NCBI RefSeq assembly: GCF_019703515.2
Contig: NC_059372.1
Coordinates: 22,554,931 to 22,618,930, forward strand
Reading direction: 5' to 3'
Origin: Myxocyprinus asiaticus
Taxonomy: Eukaryota > Chordata > Actinopteri > Cypriniformes > Catostomidae
DNA length: 64,000 bases
Shown here: positions 39,301 to 50,902 of the stretch, in pieces
Layout of the letters: each line of letters begins with the position of its first letter
How positions within the stretch are numbered: the first letter of the stretch is position 1
Notes under the pieces: model-generated
Database searches by the model: none
Told to the model about the DNA's origin: nothing
The model's input: the letters and a program-made list of their open reading frames with translations, nothing else
Program-made: the position numbers and the translations under genes

Positions 39301-42300
39301 GAAGGCAAACAAAATTTCAGCTTTTTGCTTTATGAAAGAAAATGTGTGAGCCCCCATACCCTTAATAATTCATGTCGCCATTACGCGAGTATAGTGTAGT
39401 TTCAATCAATTTGGAACGCATAAAAGCCCTGTCCACTGCTTTTATTTTTGTGAATACAATTGAAAAAGTAGTTGATTCAAAGGTTTATTTAGCTAATATT
39501 TTTTTCTATTTAACAGATTATTTAAAACTGAAGTATGTAATTTCTGCAACACTAGCACCACCGAACAGAATTGCAAAAATAAACAATGATTTCAAAACAG
39601 CTTTCTGAATAAACCCCTCGCCGGCAGTTGTTCAAACAGTCAGATTGTCCTCCCCGCGACTCATGCCATTGGTTCAGTAACGCTGTTGGGACGGGTCTAA
39701 GCGGGTTGTCAAAACAAACGCATGAAATTTTATAGCACCGCAGAGACACCGTGTTTACAGTTTGAGAAAATTAAGCATATTAAGCTGAGATAGAAGAAAG
39801 TATTTTAACACTGAAAAAGTTACATCAATACCACCCCTTTCAATCGGATCAAACTCGATTGAGGTGTTTACATGAACGCTTTTCATTCCAATTGAGCTAT
39901 CAGTCAGATTATTAGGGTACATGTAAACGTAGCCAATAATTATTACATTATTTGATTAGTGACCTAGAAATAGTAATAGTGAAGTGTATTTCTTATTAAT
40001 TTTTCACGTCATAACGTTTCACTGTTTTTAATTATTTAAAATACTAAAACTTTATTTCCAGGTTTAAAAGATTTTGAATCCCTGATTTCCAATGTGAACT
40101 CAGACTTTTAAACCCCACTGTATATATACATAGTGAGATAAGGTTTCACTTTTCATTTTTTCATATTGATATGATATATAAATGAGGCAATGGGGCTCAG
40201 CGAATAATTATTAGTACACGATACATGAACTCTTTGATGCATAAATTATTAAATCACAAAGGGGTTTCACAAAAACCCATTCTTATTGCATAAAATCAAG
40301 AAAGCAATTATTTTCAAAAATGTCTGTCCACTGTGACAGAAAACACAATGATAGTCATATAGAATTATAAAGAAAGGTCAGACACAATCACCATAGTGGT
40401 TTTAATGTAACATCACACCCTGAATGGTTAAAAATTGCTTTTAACCTCCTGAGACCCAGCGTGATTGCTATGTGCATTTTACCTTTCCCTTATTGATTTG
40501 TAACTAGTAGCACCTAATAAACATGCAAAAAACTTTTTTTTTGAAAATTGTGAAAATACCAAGTTATAGAAAGTTCAAATTGTTTATGTTTCCAGGAGTG
40601 TTGGTTATTCATGTTTTTGAGATGTTACAGACCTTACATCAGAAATTAGCATTTATTATCATTAATTCTGATTTCTGGCCAGCATCATCCTATCACTGCC
40701 AACCAAGTACAAATAAAATTATACATTATAAATTCTGAATCTATGTACTGATTACCATTGTCCCATGTCTGCCGAACATGGTGAGTGGTCCAAACATAAT
40801 CTGCAGCCTGGAACTTAATTTTTGGTCTGATTTTAGGAGTGTATGCACTTAGCTGCATAGGGAGCAAGGGAGCAACAGCTTTCCTATCTGGTTAACGACT
40901 TAAACTCCAGTGTTTTAATTAGCTCTATCACTCCAGTCTCTCCTCTCCACCAATAGATGGTGTGTAGTGAGCTTACTGGCGTACTATGGCTGCCGTCGCA
41001 TCATCCAGGTGGATGCTGCACACTGGTGGTGGTTGAGGAGAGTCCCCTGTTCACTGTGTAAAGCGCTTTGAGTGTAGTGTCAGAAAAGCGCTATATAAAT
41101 GTAACGTTCGTTCATTCATTCATTCAGTGTGCTGTATGTCTGCACTGGTCTCAGTTCAAAATGCACCTTATTTTCATCCTAACTCCATATAAAGCCTCTG
41201 AAAGCAACATCTCAGCTTTTGGATGAACCCATTGATTCTCAATATGAAATGCACAGTAAATCTAGGATTTCTAATGAAAAAATGTGCTAACATACACATT
41301 AATGTACATTAGTTTTAGCAGCGTAGCGTTTTGCGATTTAAATCACTAAAATTTAAAAAAATGGCATGAAACTAGAGACTAATCTTGACTCGAACAGGTT
41401 TCAGTGTAAAAACATAACTACATCTGGTAAGAAACCCAGTTTTGTTGCAGTTTCTCCCAAAGACAAACTCCATTCTGTCACATGACTCCGTACATCGAAA
41501 TTTTAACCCTTTACTGACAGCCCAGAGTCTTCTGAACTAAGATCAGGCGGTTTAAATTAATTTAAATTATGCGTTGCGTATAGCAAATCCAAAATACAAC
41601 ATCCAAGCATGTGTAGGTGGGGTCTCACAAGGTTAAATATCTGTCAACTGTATTGCATTAAAGGGTTAATTAAATACAAATGTATGGGATTTGTTTGCTG
41701 ATACCCCTGATGTTGTGCTTACTGTGTTTGTGTAGTTGTCAGAGGTTAGTATCCGTCTGTATTCTCTGGTTCACTGGGAGGATCCCATGGATGTTTCGGT
41801 GGCTTCACCTACATCTCCGTTAGGCTCAAGAGAATCCCGCAGCACTAAAGAGGGTGCTCTGTTATACCGGGCCGGGAGCTCCTATCTGGGAAAGGAAGTG
41901 TGGAAAAGTTGTTATTTGGTGCTCAGGTACAAACGACTTTTAAGCTTGAAGCTATTCTACAGTGTTTCAACAAGCTGTTTGTGTGTACTCAATCATAATC
42001 AGATGTGCACCTTGCAGCAAAGGCATCCTGTATCAGTATGCTGAGAGAACAGATGTTACACCTTTGATGTCTGTCACCATGGGGTAAGCTCTAATTGTCG
42101 TACCATTTTTCTTTTAGTAAAATTCATGAAGGAGAAATTCATACATTTTCACTCTTAATATACACAACTTTGTATACATGATATGGCCAAAACACCCCCT
42201 CCAAGTAATGATTTTGGCTAGGTCTATTAATTCTAGTGAAGACAAATCTGAATTGTAATGCACACAATCACATTCTAGAAATATTTTTGCTTCAGATATT

Positions 42301-45244
42301 ATGGTAACAGTTTGTGGAGGGCCCTTTTCTGTTCCATAATGGCCCAAAGCAGGACTGGCTTGCACAAACAACATCAGTGCCTAAACTCATTAATGGGATA
42401 AAATCCCTGAAGTCATGGTCAGATATATAGTGGAAAGTCCAGAATAGAAGAAACTGTTCGGGATCTCCCTATTTTTGCCATTGGTTTTTAAATTAAATGC
42501 TCAAATAAGTATGTGGTGTCCAGGTGTCCACATACTTTTAGCTATAAAGTGTATGTTCCTTAAAACTAATGACATAAAAATATTTTCATGATGTGTTTTT
42601 GTCATAGGGGAGAGCACTGTGGAGGCTGCAGGCGATCAAACAGCTCTGAGAAGCTACACGCATTTCAAGTGATTCTGACGGAACATCCGCCATTAGAGCT
42701 CAGCGCAGAGAATGAACAGGAAATGGCTGACTGGATGCAGCTGCTTTGCCAGTCTGTCTCTAAAGGGGTGAGCACACACTCAGAGGGGTGATTACTGTCA
42801 TATACTCCATTTTTTCCAAGATGCCTTGAAGATCTTGATTTAATATTCTCTTGACCAATCACATTTCTTGGAAGTATGACTAAAGACAATTTTTTTTTTT
42901 TTTTTTCCTCTTTTCTCATTCAATTTTACTATGTCTTTTTGAGAAGTTGGTGTCTGAGAAAAATGAGGGCGTGTGCATATGAAATGCTTTCAGAGCTTCC
43001 ACATGACAATGTGTTAGTCCTCATCAGTTCCAGATACACTGTCTCCTGTCAAGCAGCAGCATTTGCATTTTGATCAGAAAAGAGTGTGTCTTAGGATAGC
43101 CTAACCAAAATGATGACAATTCCCCAGATATTGAGAACATTTAAAGGAATAGTTCACCCAAAATAATTTACCCTCTCATGTTGTTCCAAACTCGTATGAC
43201 TTTTTCTTCAGTTGAACATAAAAGGAGATGTTAGGCAGAATGTTAGCCTCAGTCACCATTCACTTTAATTTTAATTTTTTCCTATACAATGAAAGTGAAT
43301 GGTGACCGAGTCTTAACATTCTGCAGAATTGTCATTTTTGGATAAACTATCCCTTTAAACAATTAATTTTTTTATACATTTCTACATTTTATGCCTCAGG
43401 TTATTCCACAAGGAGTAGCCCCTGCACCCTGTATCCCATGCTGCCTTGTGCTCACAGACAGGAAGTTGCTGACGTGTCACCAGGATTGCCAGACTAGTTT
43501 TTTCCGTTCTCTAGGAGAAGCTGATCTGAACGATGTCACAGCTGTTTGCCTTGAGGATAAAGAATACTGTGTCATTGTAAGACCTTCAGCAGACTGCAGA
43601 GTATCAGATTTCCTTGTCAACAGATGTTTGTAATTTCAAACTTACAAATAAAATTGTTACATTTATGGAGTTCCTCATATTTGTTATTCACAATTCAGGA
43701 AATGCATGCTTGTCATTATGAATCAGACTAGATTTTTCAATACATAGGCTTTTGTGAATCACTGAATCACTGAAATGCTTGATTTGTATTACAGTTTTTT
43801 ATTTTTATTTGTCTCCTGACCCCTTTTGTGTCTTTTGTAGGAGTTTGCAGAAGATCGTGCTCAGTTTCTCCCTCCCTGGGTTTTATATTTTAGTGGATGT
43901 GAGGAGAGAGATCGGCTATTAGCAGAATTGAATCGAGCTTGGACTGCTGTTTTCCAGGTAAAGAAAAACAGAAAATTTTTTCATAAGCCAGCAAATTTTA
44001 AAATCTGAATGCCGTTTCTGTAGCTTCATACTTAACATAGTAGGCTCACCATTCTTTTATTTGCTGTACAATAACTCTGCTCTTATTTGCACAGTTATAA
44101 ATGCATTTTCAAAAAGTAGTGATGCCCTTCTGATGGACTTAAGGTGCACTCAGTTTTTTTTTAATTTTTTTTTTTTTTATATATTGTGCTGGCCAAAATG
44201 GCAGTCATCTTGGACTTATACTGACACCTATCCATGTGGAAGCAGCATTATGCCAAAGAAATAGTTTTCAGTTACAGATGCCATTGTAGAAATTTGCTAT
44301 TATCCATCAATTATGATTAAATTATTCTGTGAGGAAAAAGTGTCTGATAATTGGGGGGTTATTGAGATGATAAAATGATTTAATATGTGTCTAGTCATGT
44401 GATCTAAACATGTTGGCCTCCATGAGGCAGCTTTTATTAGACCACTCATTGTCTTATAAAATGATGTGAGTGTACATTTGTTTTAGACTTTATTTAAACT
44501 GCTTTACTACTAGGTAAATGAATATTACTTTTGATTAAAGAAAACAAAATACCGTGTACACCTTTTAATTCTCATAATGCATTTGTATAAACTACACTCA
44601 CTGAGCACTTGGATCACTATGGTCCTAATAAAGTTCCCGACATGGTCTGCTGTTGTAGCCCATCCGCCTCATGGTTATCTGAGTGGTTATCTGAGTTACC
44701 ATAGACTTTGTCAGCTCGTGCCAGTCTGGCCATTATCCGTTGTCCTCTCTCATCAACAAGGTGTTTCCGTTCAGCAGAACTGCCGCTAACTGGAAGATTT
44801 TTGTTTTTGGCTCCATTCTGAACTCTGTTGTGTGAAATCTGCGGAGATCAGCAGTTACAGAAATACTCAAACCAGCCCATCTGGCACCAACAATCATGCC
44901 ACGGTTGAAATCACTGAGATCAAATTTTTTCTCCATTCTGATGGTTGACGTGAACATTTAACTGAAGCTCCTGACCCATATATGCATGATTTTATGCATT
45001 GCACTCCTGCCACACGATTTGCTGATTCAATAATTACATGAATAAGTAGGTGTACAGGTGTTCCTAATAAAGTGCTCAGTGAGTGTATGTTTGTTTCTTG
45101 TTCCAGGTGAGCCTACCTTGTAAGCCAGTGTCAGACCCGTCAGTGCAGAAGCGGTGCGGGGAGGCACTGGAGCTGATGAAGAGTGCCTGGCAGAGGAGTG
45201 ACAGTCTACACAGAGGCCGATCTGAGAGAGAGCCCTGGTGCTGA
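25366..45244 (+). CDS. plekhm2: plekhm2 (SKIP), RUN/PH lysosome-kinesin adaptor
   Basis: Encodes a 1018-residue protein (human 1019) that links ARL8-positive lysosomes to kinesin-1. Exons: 25366-25425, 26341-26447, 26553-26662, 26838-26937, 27694-27781, 27999-28173, 30142-30201, 32423-32681, 34985-35785, 35932-36001, 36306-36396, 36508-36572, 36945-37033, 37150-37282, 41736-41926, 42018-42083, 42608-42767, 43400-43576, 43841-43957, 45107-45244; sum 3057 nt with every phase compatible. An N-terminal RUN domain covers about residues 36-158. Two acidic-flanked tryptophans (LEWDD, W203; ADWEEGD, W232) correspond to the kinesin light chain-binding WD motifs of human SKIP. Exon 9 encodes a long low-complexity acidic/Pro-rich region with a basic start (RRRRPGKKRRGRG). 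The PH domain is about residues 773-875, and the conserved C-terminus ends REPWC. No lesion was found. Confidence 0.96.
27011..27642. mobile_element. Palindromic MITE, family A copy 3
   Basis: It begins TTAAAGGGATAGTTCACCC and ends GGGTGAACTATTCCTTTAA. The interior has a poly-T tract flanked by inverted arms. It lies in plekhm2 intron 4, ending about 50 bases before exon 5. Confidence 0.85.
28262..29189. mobile_element. Palindromic MITE, family A copy 4, with internal insertion
   Basis: It begins TTAAAGGAATAGTTCACCC and ends GGGTGAACTGTTTCTTTAA. The middle is interrupted by about 280 bp (28549-28830) that recurs 1.1 kb downstream outside the MITE. It lies in plekhm2 intron 6. Confidence 0.75.
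28549..28830 (+). repeat. Local duplication, copy 1
   Basis: It shares long identical runs with 29661-29950, for example from TCTGTAAATATTGTCA through CTTTCCCCTTTTCTTTTACA to GGTCATACA. Here it interrupts family A copy 4. It has no recognised coding content; the frame from 28498 is not conserved in copy 2. Confidence 0.85.
29661..29950 (+). repeat. Local duplication, copy 2
   Basis: This is the second copy of the 28549-28830 sequence, in the same orientation and about 1.1 kb downstream, with scattered substitutions and small indels. It lies outside the MITE, so the two copies have different flanks. Confidence 0.85.
30796..31465. mobile_element. Palindromic MITE, family A copy 5
   Basis: It begins TTAAAGGGTTAGTTCACCCC followed by a poly-A run; the right end GAGCGAACAATCTTTAT is diverged. 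The internal palindrome around GTAATCGAGCTTGAAATCAT matches copies 2 and 8. It lies in plekhm2 intron 7. Confidence 0.7.
31575..32185. mobile_element. Palindromic MITE, family A copy 6
   Basis: It begins TTAAAGGGATTGTTCACCCC and ends GGGTGAACTATCCCTTTAA. The centre contains a hairpin (CCACTTTTTCACTTTCAGAA opposite GAATGTGAAAGTGGAG) next to a long poly-T. It lies in plekhm2 intron 7, about 240 bases before exon 8. Confidence 0.85.
33335..33377. repeat. (TG)n microsatellite
   Basis: About 21 TG dinucleotides in plekhm2 intron 8. The open frames across it on both strands are repeat artefacts. Confidence 0.97.
34142..34884. mobile_element. MITE with GGGCTGCATTTCCC ends, composite interior
   Basis: The left end GGGCTGCATTTCCCAAAAGC is mirrored at the right by TTTTGGGAAATGCAGCCC. 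Inside it, GAACCGCACCTGGGTCC and the GGTTCG-rich part near 34810 suggest a second, nested inverted-repeat element. It is non-coding, in plekhm2 intron 8, ending 100 bases before exon 9. Confidence 0.65.
36084..36180. mobile_element. Family A MITE fragment
   Basis: This has only the subterminal part of family A (CATTTACTCTCATGCCATCC, then ATGTATGACTTTCTTTCTAC). Both termini are missing. It lies in plekhm2 intron 10. Confidence 0.6.
38544..38960. repeat. ~168-bp tandem repeat, about 2.5 copies
   Basis: Units start near 38544, 38715 and 38881 with GTAGRGAGATGTG. They contain CCTTGCTCTCCTTTTTCAAC and AGCTGAAAATAATTAAGACA. Spacing is 171 and 166 bases. Confidence 0.8.
39531..39824. mobile_element. 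Family B MITE copy 3, right end truncated
   Basis: It begins ACTGAAGTATGTAATTTCTG and shares AACAGAATTGCAAAAATAAA and GGGACGGGTCTAAGCGGG-like segments with the copy at 10314. It ends TTTTAACACTGAAAAAGTTA without the full right terminus. Confidence 0.6.
40938..41127 (+). mobile_element. LINE 3'-tail fragment
   Basis: It contains GTAAAGCGCTTTGAGTGTAG and AAAAGCGCTATATAAATGTA, followed by a short (ATTC)n tail, the usual 3' end of fish L2-type LINEs and their SINE relatives. No coding sequence remains. It lies in plekhm2 intron 14. Confidence 0.5.
43141..43358. mobile_element. Short MITE related to family A
   Basis: It begins TTAAAGGAATAGTTCACCC and ends GGATAAACTATCCCTTTAA, but the interior (CTCATGTTGTTCCAAACTCG) differs from family A, so it is a related subfamily. 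It ends about 40 bases before plekhm2 exon 18. Confidence 0.75.
44138..44567. mobile_element. Palindromic MITE, family C copy 2
   Basis: The left end CTTAAGGTGCACTCAG is mirrored near 44553-44567 by GTGTACACCTTTT. It shares TAGTTTTCAGTTACAGATGC with copy 1. It lies in the last plekhm2 intron. Confidence 0.55.
44593..45087 (-). mobile_element. Tc1-derived MITE, reverse orientation
   Basis: The outer inverted ends are TACACTCACTGAGCACTT and AAGTGCTCAGTGAGTGTA. The minus strand retains transposase helix-turn-helix remnants (FNRGMIVGARWAGLSISVT) matching those at 6202 and 14231, with the catalytic part missing. It ends only 19 bases before plekhm2 exon 20, so it lies next to the acceptor's polypyrimidine tract. 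Confidence 0.75.
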
Positions 45245-46655
45245 CTACCTGTTAGTCACCACATTGAGCCCATGATTGGATTGGACTGGATGGGGAGATC
45301 AGCTCTCCAGCAAACCATGAGCAGACTCCATGACCTCTACAGCAGTGGTGGTTCTAGAGGAGGTCCACCCCCCCCCCCCAATTTATACTAAATTGGAGGA
45401 AATGTTGAACAATGTGGGCTCATGTGATATTTAACTAATGATGAGGCATGACCTTGTTTACACTTGCCTTGCATAAATATTTAAGGAGTCCTGTTAGCTT
45501 TTGCTGTCACAAGTGGAGGTGTGCAACAGGAAAAAGAAAAACACACTATTCCATCACATGTTTGGAATATGTGGAGTGTAAACATAATTGGCAAAAAAAA
45601 AAAATGTTTTTTTTTTTTTTTTACCTTACCTGTTCTCCTTGTGTAAATTTGTCAATGTACAGATACTGTACATGCCTATACAATAAGCCGAGGTACATCT
45701 TGCTTTATGAACACTTTTACATTGTTATATTTACTGTGATACTTTTTGGCTGCTTTAGAATGATCACTATTTGAAAAGCATAACAGTTTGCATAGCAGCT
45801 TCGCATGGACACACAAAATGCAGAGAGAGAGATGAGGGAAAATTGGTCTAGCTTTATTTTAGATATCTAAAATCAATAAATACTAAGATCAGTAATATGT
45901 ACGGTACCAGCACGTAACAGCTGTTGTTATATTGGACTGACATAATGTTATTAGGCACAGGTGGTATTCACAGACTGTAATGGGGATGATGCACTACTAA
46001 TGTATCATTGGTGGTTATCGTAAGTTTTTAGGGCACATTTAGGGACAGAACAATTCATAACTGTAGGAGTTGCTTGAAGCAGATTTGCACAAAGTTTTGT
46101 GTGTCTGTTTTAACTTTTGTTAAAGGTTTTTTTTTTTTTCTTTTTCTTTTTTTTACTCTGTATGTTTTAAAATGATTTCTAATAATACGTACACATTCAT
46201 AGAACAACCATATAATGAGAGAAATACTTCTCTTTGTTTGGCCTTTGCCTTAACTAAAATGCAGTCAAACAGGCATTCTTTTAATTTAAATAGTCTAAAT
46301 TCCCTAAATTCTCCATGCATCTCTTTTCAAAAACTGATAGAACACCAGTCATTCTTTTCATTTACATGCTTAGCTGAAGTATTGAAAACAATTTCCTGTT
46401 TCTCTCTCACTGGTACATTAGATAGAGTATACCACTTCCAGTGAAATACTGTAAAGTGAATTTTTTTTAAGAATGTAGAGATGGGTTTTAAAGAGAGTAA
46501 ACTTGAGTATGTGGATATTTGTCATACTGTACTGAATGGAATCATCTCAGGTATGTTGAAGTTTGTTCTAATCAGAAGTGTTTTTAAATGATACATTGCT
46601 GGACAATGGTGAAATTCATTTGTTCATTAGCAAATTCAAGTTGGGTTGAAAGATG

Positions 46656-46687
<32 letters not shown>

Positions 46688-46844
46688 CCGTTTTGACTGT
46701 TAAAATGAGTGACATAATCAATTATGTTCTAACACTCTAATGTTGCGAATACACTAAATGCTGCATGTGCATTGTTGCAAATATATCATATTAATATGAT
46801 GATAATGTAAAGTGAGACTTTTTTTTGTAAATGGGAAAAGTATG

Positions 46845-46850
46845 AATAAA
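46845..46850 (+). promoter_or_regulatory. plekhm2 polyadenylation signal
   Basis: An AATAAA lies 1.6 kb after the plekhm2 stop, followed within 40 bases by TGTGTTTTT, a typical downstream element. The implied 3' UTR (45245 to about 46870) is AT-rich with several long poly-T runs. Confidence 0.5.
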
Positions 46851-46905
46851 CAATAATAGCTGTGTTTTTAATACTTGCTGCCTATGGCCTTATATTGAAA
46901 GGGGG

Positions 46906-47665
46906 TTAAATGGTAAGTTCACCCAAAAATGAAAATTCTCTAATCATTTACTCACCCTCATGCCATATAAGATGTGTATGACTTACTTTCTTCTGCTGAA
47001 CACAAAGATTTTTTAGAAGAATATCTCAGCCCTGTTGGTGCACACAATGCAAGTGAATGGTGATCAGGCCTTTGAAGCTACAGAAAGGAGTTAAAGTCAG
47101 CATAAAAGTAATCCAAACAACTCGTGGTTTAATCAATGTCTTTTGAAGTGATCCAGTTGGTTTTGGATGAGATCAGACCAACATATAACTCCTTTTTCAA
47201 TGTACATCTTGCCATTGCAGTTTGTAGGCACGATCATGATTTCAAGCTCGATTACACTTCCTAGAGCTTGACACATGTGGAGAGCACTAGATGGCACTGT
47301 AGGAGGTGTAATCAAGCTTGAAATCATGATCACCAAAGATACTGCTGTCAAGATGTACAGGGAAAAAGGAGTTAAATTTGGGCTGTTGTCACCCAAAAAC
47401 AAGTGGATTGCTTCAGAAGACATTGATTAAACCACTGGAGTCAAATGGATGATTTTTTTTTATGCTGATTTTGTCTGTTTTTTGGAGCTTTAAAGGCCTG
47501 ATCACCATTTACAGTACTTGCATTGTTTGGACCTACAGAGCTGAAATATTCTTCTAAAAATCTTCATTTGTGTTCTGCAGAAGAGAAAGTCATACACATC
47601 TTAGATGGCATGAGGGTGAGTAAAAGATGAGAGGATTTTAATTTTGGGGTGAACTGTTCCTTTAA
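46906..47665. mobile_element. Palindromic MITE, family A copy 8
   Basis: It begins TTAAATGGTAAGTTCACCC and ends GGGTGAACTGTTCCTTTAA, with the internal palindrome around GATTTCAAGCTCGATTACAC and its inverse 70 bases later. The minus-strand open frame here is a by-product. Confidence 0.8.
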
Positions 47666-48233
47666 AAGCTTACAGTCATCAACTATGAATATACAGTAAT
47701 ACAAGATTAAGATTCACATTTAAGGCTCAGAATGTTCATATTAATGAACACAGGTACACAGAAATTAGGTCTCCCAATTCAAGAGCAAAACTATTCTAAA
47801 TTTACAATAGGATTGCCAAACTAAATGGGGTGCACACAATATCGAATTTACAGGTTAACTAGAAATGGCTCTATCTAATGGCTGAACAATCTAAGCGACC
47901 CCTCCTGTATAACTGAATATTTTTCCATTTACAGTAGTACATAATGCATAGCAAGAGCAAGAAACAATATAAAAAGAAAATGTATATAATATATTAATAT
48001 GTACAATTGAATATATAAAATGAAAATTAGGAAAATGAGTAAATATGTAAGAAATAATATGAAAGAATTAAACAAATGAAAACAAATGTATGTTTGCTCT
48101 TTTGAAGCCGCACACAAACACTCAGGTTGCTTTAAAAAATCAAAATAATCATAAGAGCCTTTGAGTATACATGCATTTGTTTTCCATATGCAGGAAATCT
48201 TGATCCAGTGTGCAAAGTAGACAAATGGAAATT

Positions 48234-48620
48234 AAAGGAATGTTCCAGGTTCAGTACAAGTTAACCTCAACCAAAAGTATTTGTGGCCCAGTGTTAATTA
48301 CCACAAAAGTAATTCAGACTCGTCCTTCGTTTATTTAAAAACAATAAAAAAATTATTTTACTGTAAGCCACTTACTATGGAAGTGAATGAGGCCAGTCTG
48401 TAAACATTAAAATACTCACTGTTTCGAAAGTATAGCTGGAAGATGTACACATTATACATGTTAACATGATTTAAGTGTGATCAAATCGCTTACTAACCTT
48501 ATCTGTGTAAAGTTTTATCCAATATTACAGCTTCCTTGTCATGATGACGTAACTCTAGTAAGCACTGTGAAATCACACTAAAATCATATTAACATATATA
48601 ATGTTCATGTCAAGTGACTA
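48234..48620. mobile_element. MITE-like repeat, one recognisable end
   Basis: It begins AAAGGAATGTTCCAGGTTCA, an end I recognise from dispersed cyprinid repeats, and continues with ACTATGGAAGTGAATGAGGC. The opposite terminus was not found, so the right limit is approximate. Confidence 0.4.
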
Positions 48621-48689
48621 CTTTTGAAACACTGCATTTTAACATTAGGGACTCGCTCTATTATCTTATATTGTAAGTGCCTTTCTGTA

Positions 48690-48990
48690 AACTTGATTAG
48701 GGGCCAAGCACAGAAGGTGCTGTGGCACCTGTTGTTTTAATTGGTTTTCTTCTTGTTATTCTTCTTCTTCTTCCCCAGTGGGAGTCTATGGCAGCCCTAT
48801 GAACGCTACAAAGGGAAATAATGAAATTTGGCACACTGATAGGTGTGGGCATGAATAGCCCCCATACCAAATTTGGGGTCTCTAGCACATAATCTATTCT
48901 AAAAGGTATAAATTTTTTCTGATTGTGTTCCCTGGGAATAAAACCCATGATCTTGGCATTGCAAGTGCCATGCTCTACCAGCTAAACTGC
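48690..48990 (-). repeat. Dispersed repeat with tRNA-like segment
   Basis: On the minus strand 48937-48990 reads as a degenerate tRNA-like module: TAGCTGGTAGAGCATGGCAC (box A-like), a TTGCAA loop, then GGGTTTTATTCCC (box B-like). The left part (GGGGCCAAGCACAGAAGGTG) is another dispersed fish motif. It is not a functional tRNA because the acceptor stem is absent. Confidence 0.45.
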
Positions 48991-50341
48991 AGGAACCCTG
49001 TAGAATTATGTGGCATTAAACATGATGCAAACCTCAAACATGTAGTAAACTGTGTAGTGAACTGGGTTAAGACATACTGTATAATGTTGCACTTTATTTT
49101 GTACAACAATGTTTTTATTTGTACAGTTATGTATTTCCCATTTAACAGGCAATACACAACAGGCTCCTATTACAGAAGAATTACGGTAACTCCCACCAGA
49201 GTGCTGAAGTGATAGTGGGATGCAGTGAACGAGAGAGAGAGAGAGAGAGAGAGAGCATGCTGCAGACCCACTTCTATTCTCGTCCGTTTATGGAGGCACT
49301 TAGTTCATTCCCTCTGCCTCTTTCTCCTCTCCTGCACTGCTTCCTCTGAGGGAATGCATTAACACTTTTTTCTCAAATTTAATTTCCGTGCATTATTTTT
49401 TGGAGCCTGATGTTCTGTAGGAGTGCTTGGACTGGAATGTGGGACAATGTATATACATTAGTCATATAGAAGCTCTGAATGTGAGTTTCTGCAAGCTGCA
49501 CCTCAGTGTCTGGTTCTGACTGTCTGGGATCCTCATGCTGAAGAAGAGGAACCCTGAGGTGCTGATGGACCAGGAGGTTCTGCAGAATCTGGACTACAGT
49601 GGCAAGACTCATGGTTCAAACAGTCATGGAATCCTGCAAAATGGGGCATTCATCCCTCCCAGATATGTGAGTAAACATACAACAAATGTGGTGTTCTAAT
49701 ACATGCTTTATGACATACATTTAATAATCTTTAAAAATGCATGTAAGATTGCCAGATAATCACGCAGTTCTTTTGCTAAGAAAGAATTTCACCCATGTAA
49801 CAAAACCATCCACTCATTGCAGAGCTGCTCAGTGTGCTAATTGCTGTATAATTAGTATAGGCAGTGTAGAGTATACTGTACAGACTATTAGACACGCTGG
49901 CAGTGCCCCCCACAATCCATCTCATGCCTTTGCTGATCAAGCAATCTGCTTGTTATTTTAATGTCACAACAAAAATCTGCACATCTGAATAAAAAACAGT
50001 AGGTATTATGTGCAAATCTTATTTTAATCACACTATAAAAATGTTTTGTTTAGTAATCTAAGCAATATGATTCATGTAGAAATGAACTAGTTTTATTCAA
50101 GTCCAAATTATTATTTAATAGGATTGAATCAACCTAACAATCAGTGTTGTGTAATTTATTAAAAAAACAGTCCACTACAAATGACTGATTACTTCTCTAA
50201 AATTGTTCTCACGTTACTTTACTGATTACTTTATCAAAAAAGTAATCACATTACTAATTGCACATACTTTCTAAAATGTAACATGTTCAGCTCACCCTTT
50301 AGCTGTCATAACCCAAGTAAAGCACTTTAATGTAAGTTACC

Positions 50342-50902
50342 TTAAATGGAGAGTTCACCTAAAATGAAAATTCTCTCATCATTTACTTACCCACATGCCA
50401 TCCCAGATCTTTCTTCTGCTGAACACAAATGAAGATTTTTAGAGGAATATCTCAGCTCAGTAGGTCCATACAATGCAAGCGAATGGTGGCCTTACCTTTC
50501 AAACTCCAAAAATCACATAAATCCAGAGGTTAAATCCATATCTTCAGAAGTGATACAATACTTAATCCTTTTTTACTATAAATCTCCACTTTCACTTTCA
50601 CATTCTGAATGTGAAAGTGGAGATTTATTGTAAAATAGGATTTTAATATTGATCTGTTTCTCACCCAAAGCGATTGCATATATTAAACCACTGGAGTCAT
50701 ATGGATTACTTTTATGCTGCCTTTATGTGATTTTTGGAGCTTCAAGGTTCTGGTCACCATACACTTGCATCAGACCTGAGATATCCTTCTAAAAATCTTT
50801 GTTTGTGTTCAGCAGAAGAAAGAAAGTCATACACATCTGGGATGGCATGAGGGTGAGTAAATTATGACAGAATTTTCATTTTTGGGTTAACTATCCCTTT
50901 AA
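50342..50902. mobile_element. Palindromic MITE, family A copy 9
   Basis: It begins TTAAATGGAGAGTTCACC and ends GGGTTAACTATCCCTTTAA. The centre is a hairpin (CTCCACTTTCACTTTCACAT opposite GAATGTGAAAGTGGAG). It lies in ano7 intron 1. Confidence 0.8.

Larger units (their letters stand above)
37394..40120. mobile_element. Large nested transposon block, Tc1-like ends
   Basis: The outer ends TAGTGGGGTTTAAA (37394) and TTTAAACCCCACTG (to 40120) are inverted. Inside, a second pair of inverted segments (about 37615-37670, TTCAATCCGATTGCAGTAC; about 39837-39940, CCAATTGAGC with TAGGGTACATGTAAACG) bounds another element. That element contains a tandem array (38544-38960) and a family B MITE (39531-39824). 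No transposase is recognisable. The block accounts for most of plekhm2 intron 14. Confidence 0.5.
46851..49534. other. plekhm2-ano7 intergenic region
   Basis: It holds a family A MITE (46906-47665), a stretch of AT-rich unique-looking sequence (47670-48230), a MITE half (48234-48620), a repeat with a tRNA-like end (48690-48990) and the 5' flank of the ano7 remnant. That flank has a GA microsatellite near 49231-49254 and pyrimidine-rich sequence. No other gene is visible. Confidence 0.6.

Noticed and set aside
48937..48990. tRNA-Ala gene on the minus strand
   Set aside because: Only box A- and box B-like parts remain and no acceptor stem pairs. The similar sequence at 53572-53636 shows it is a dispersed repeat.
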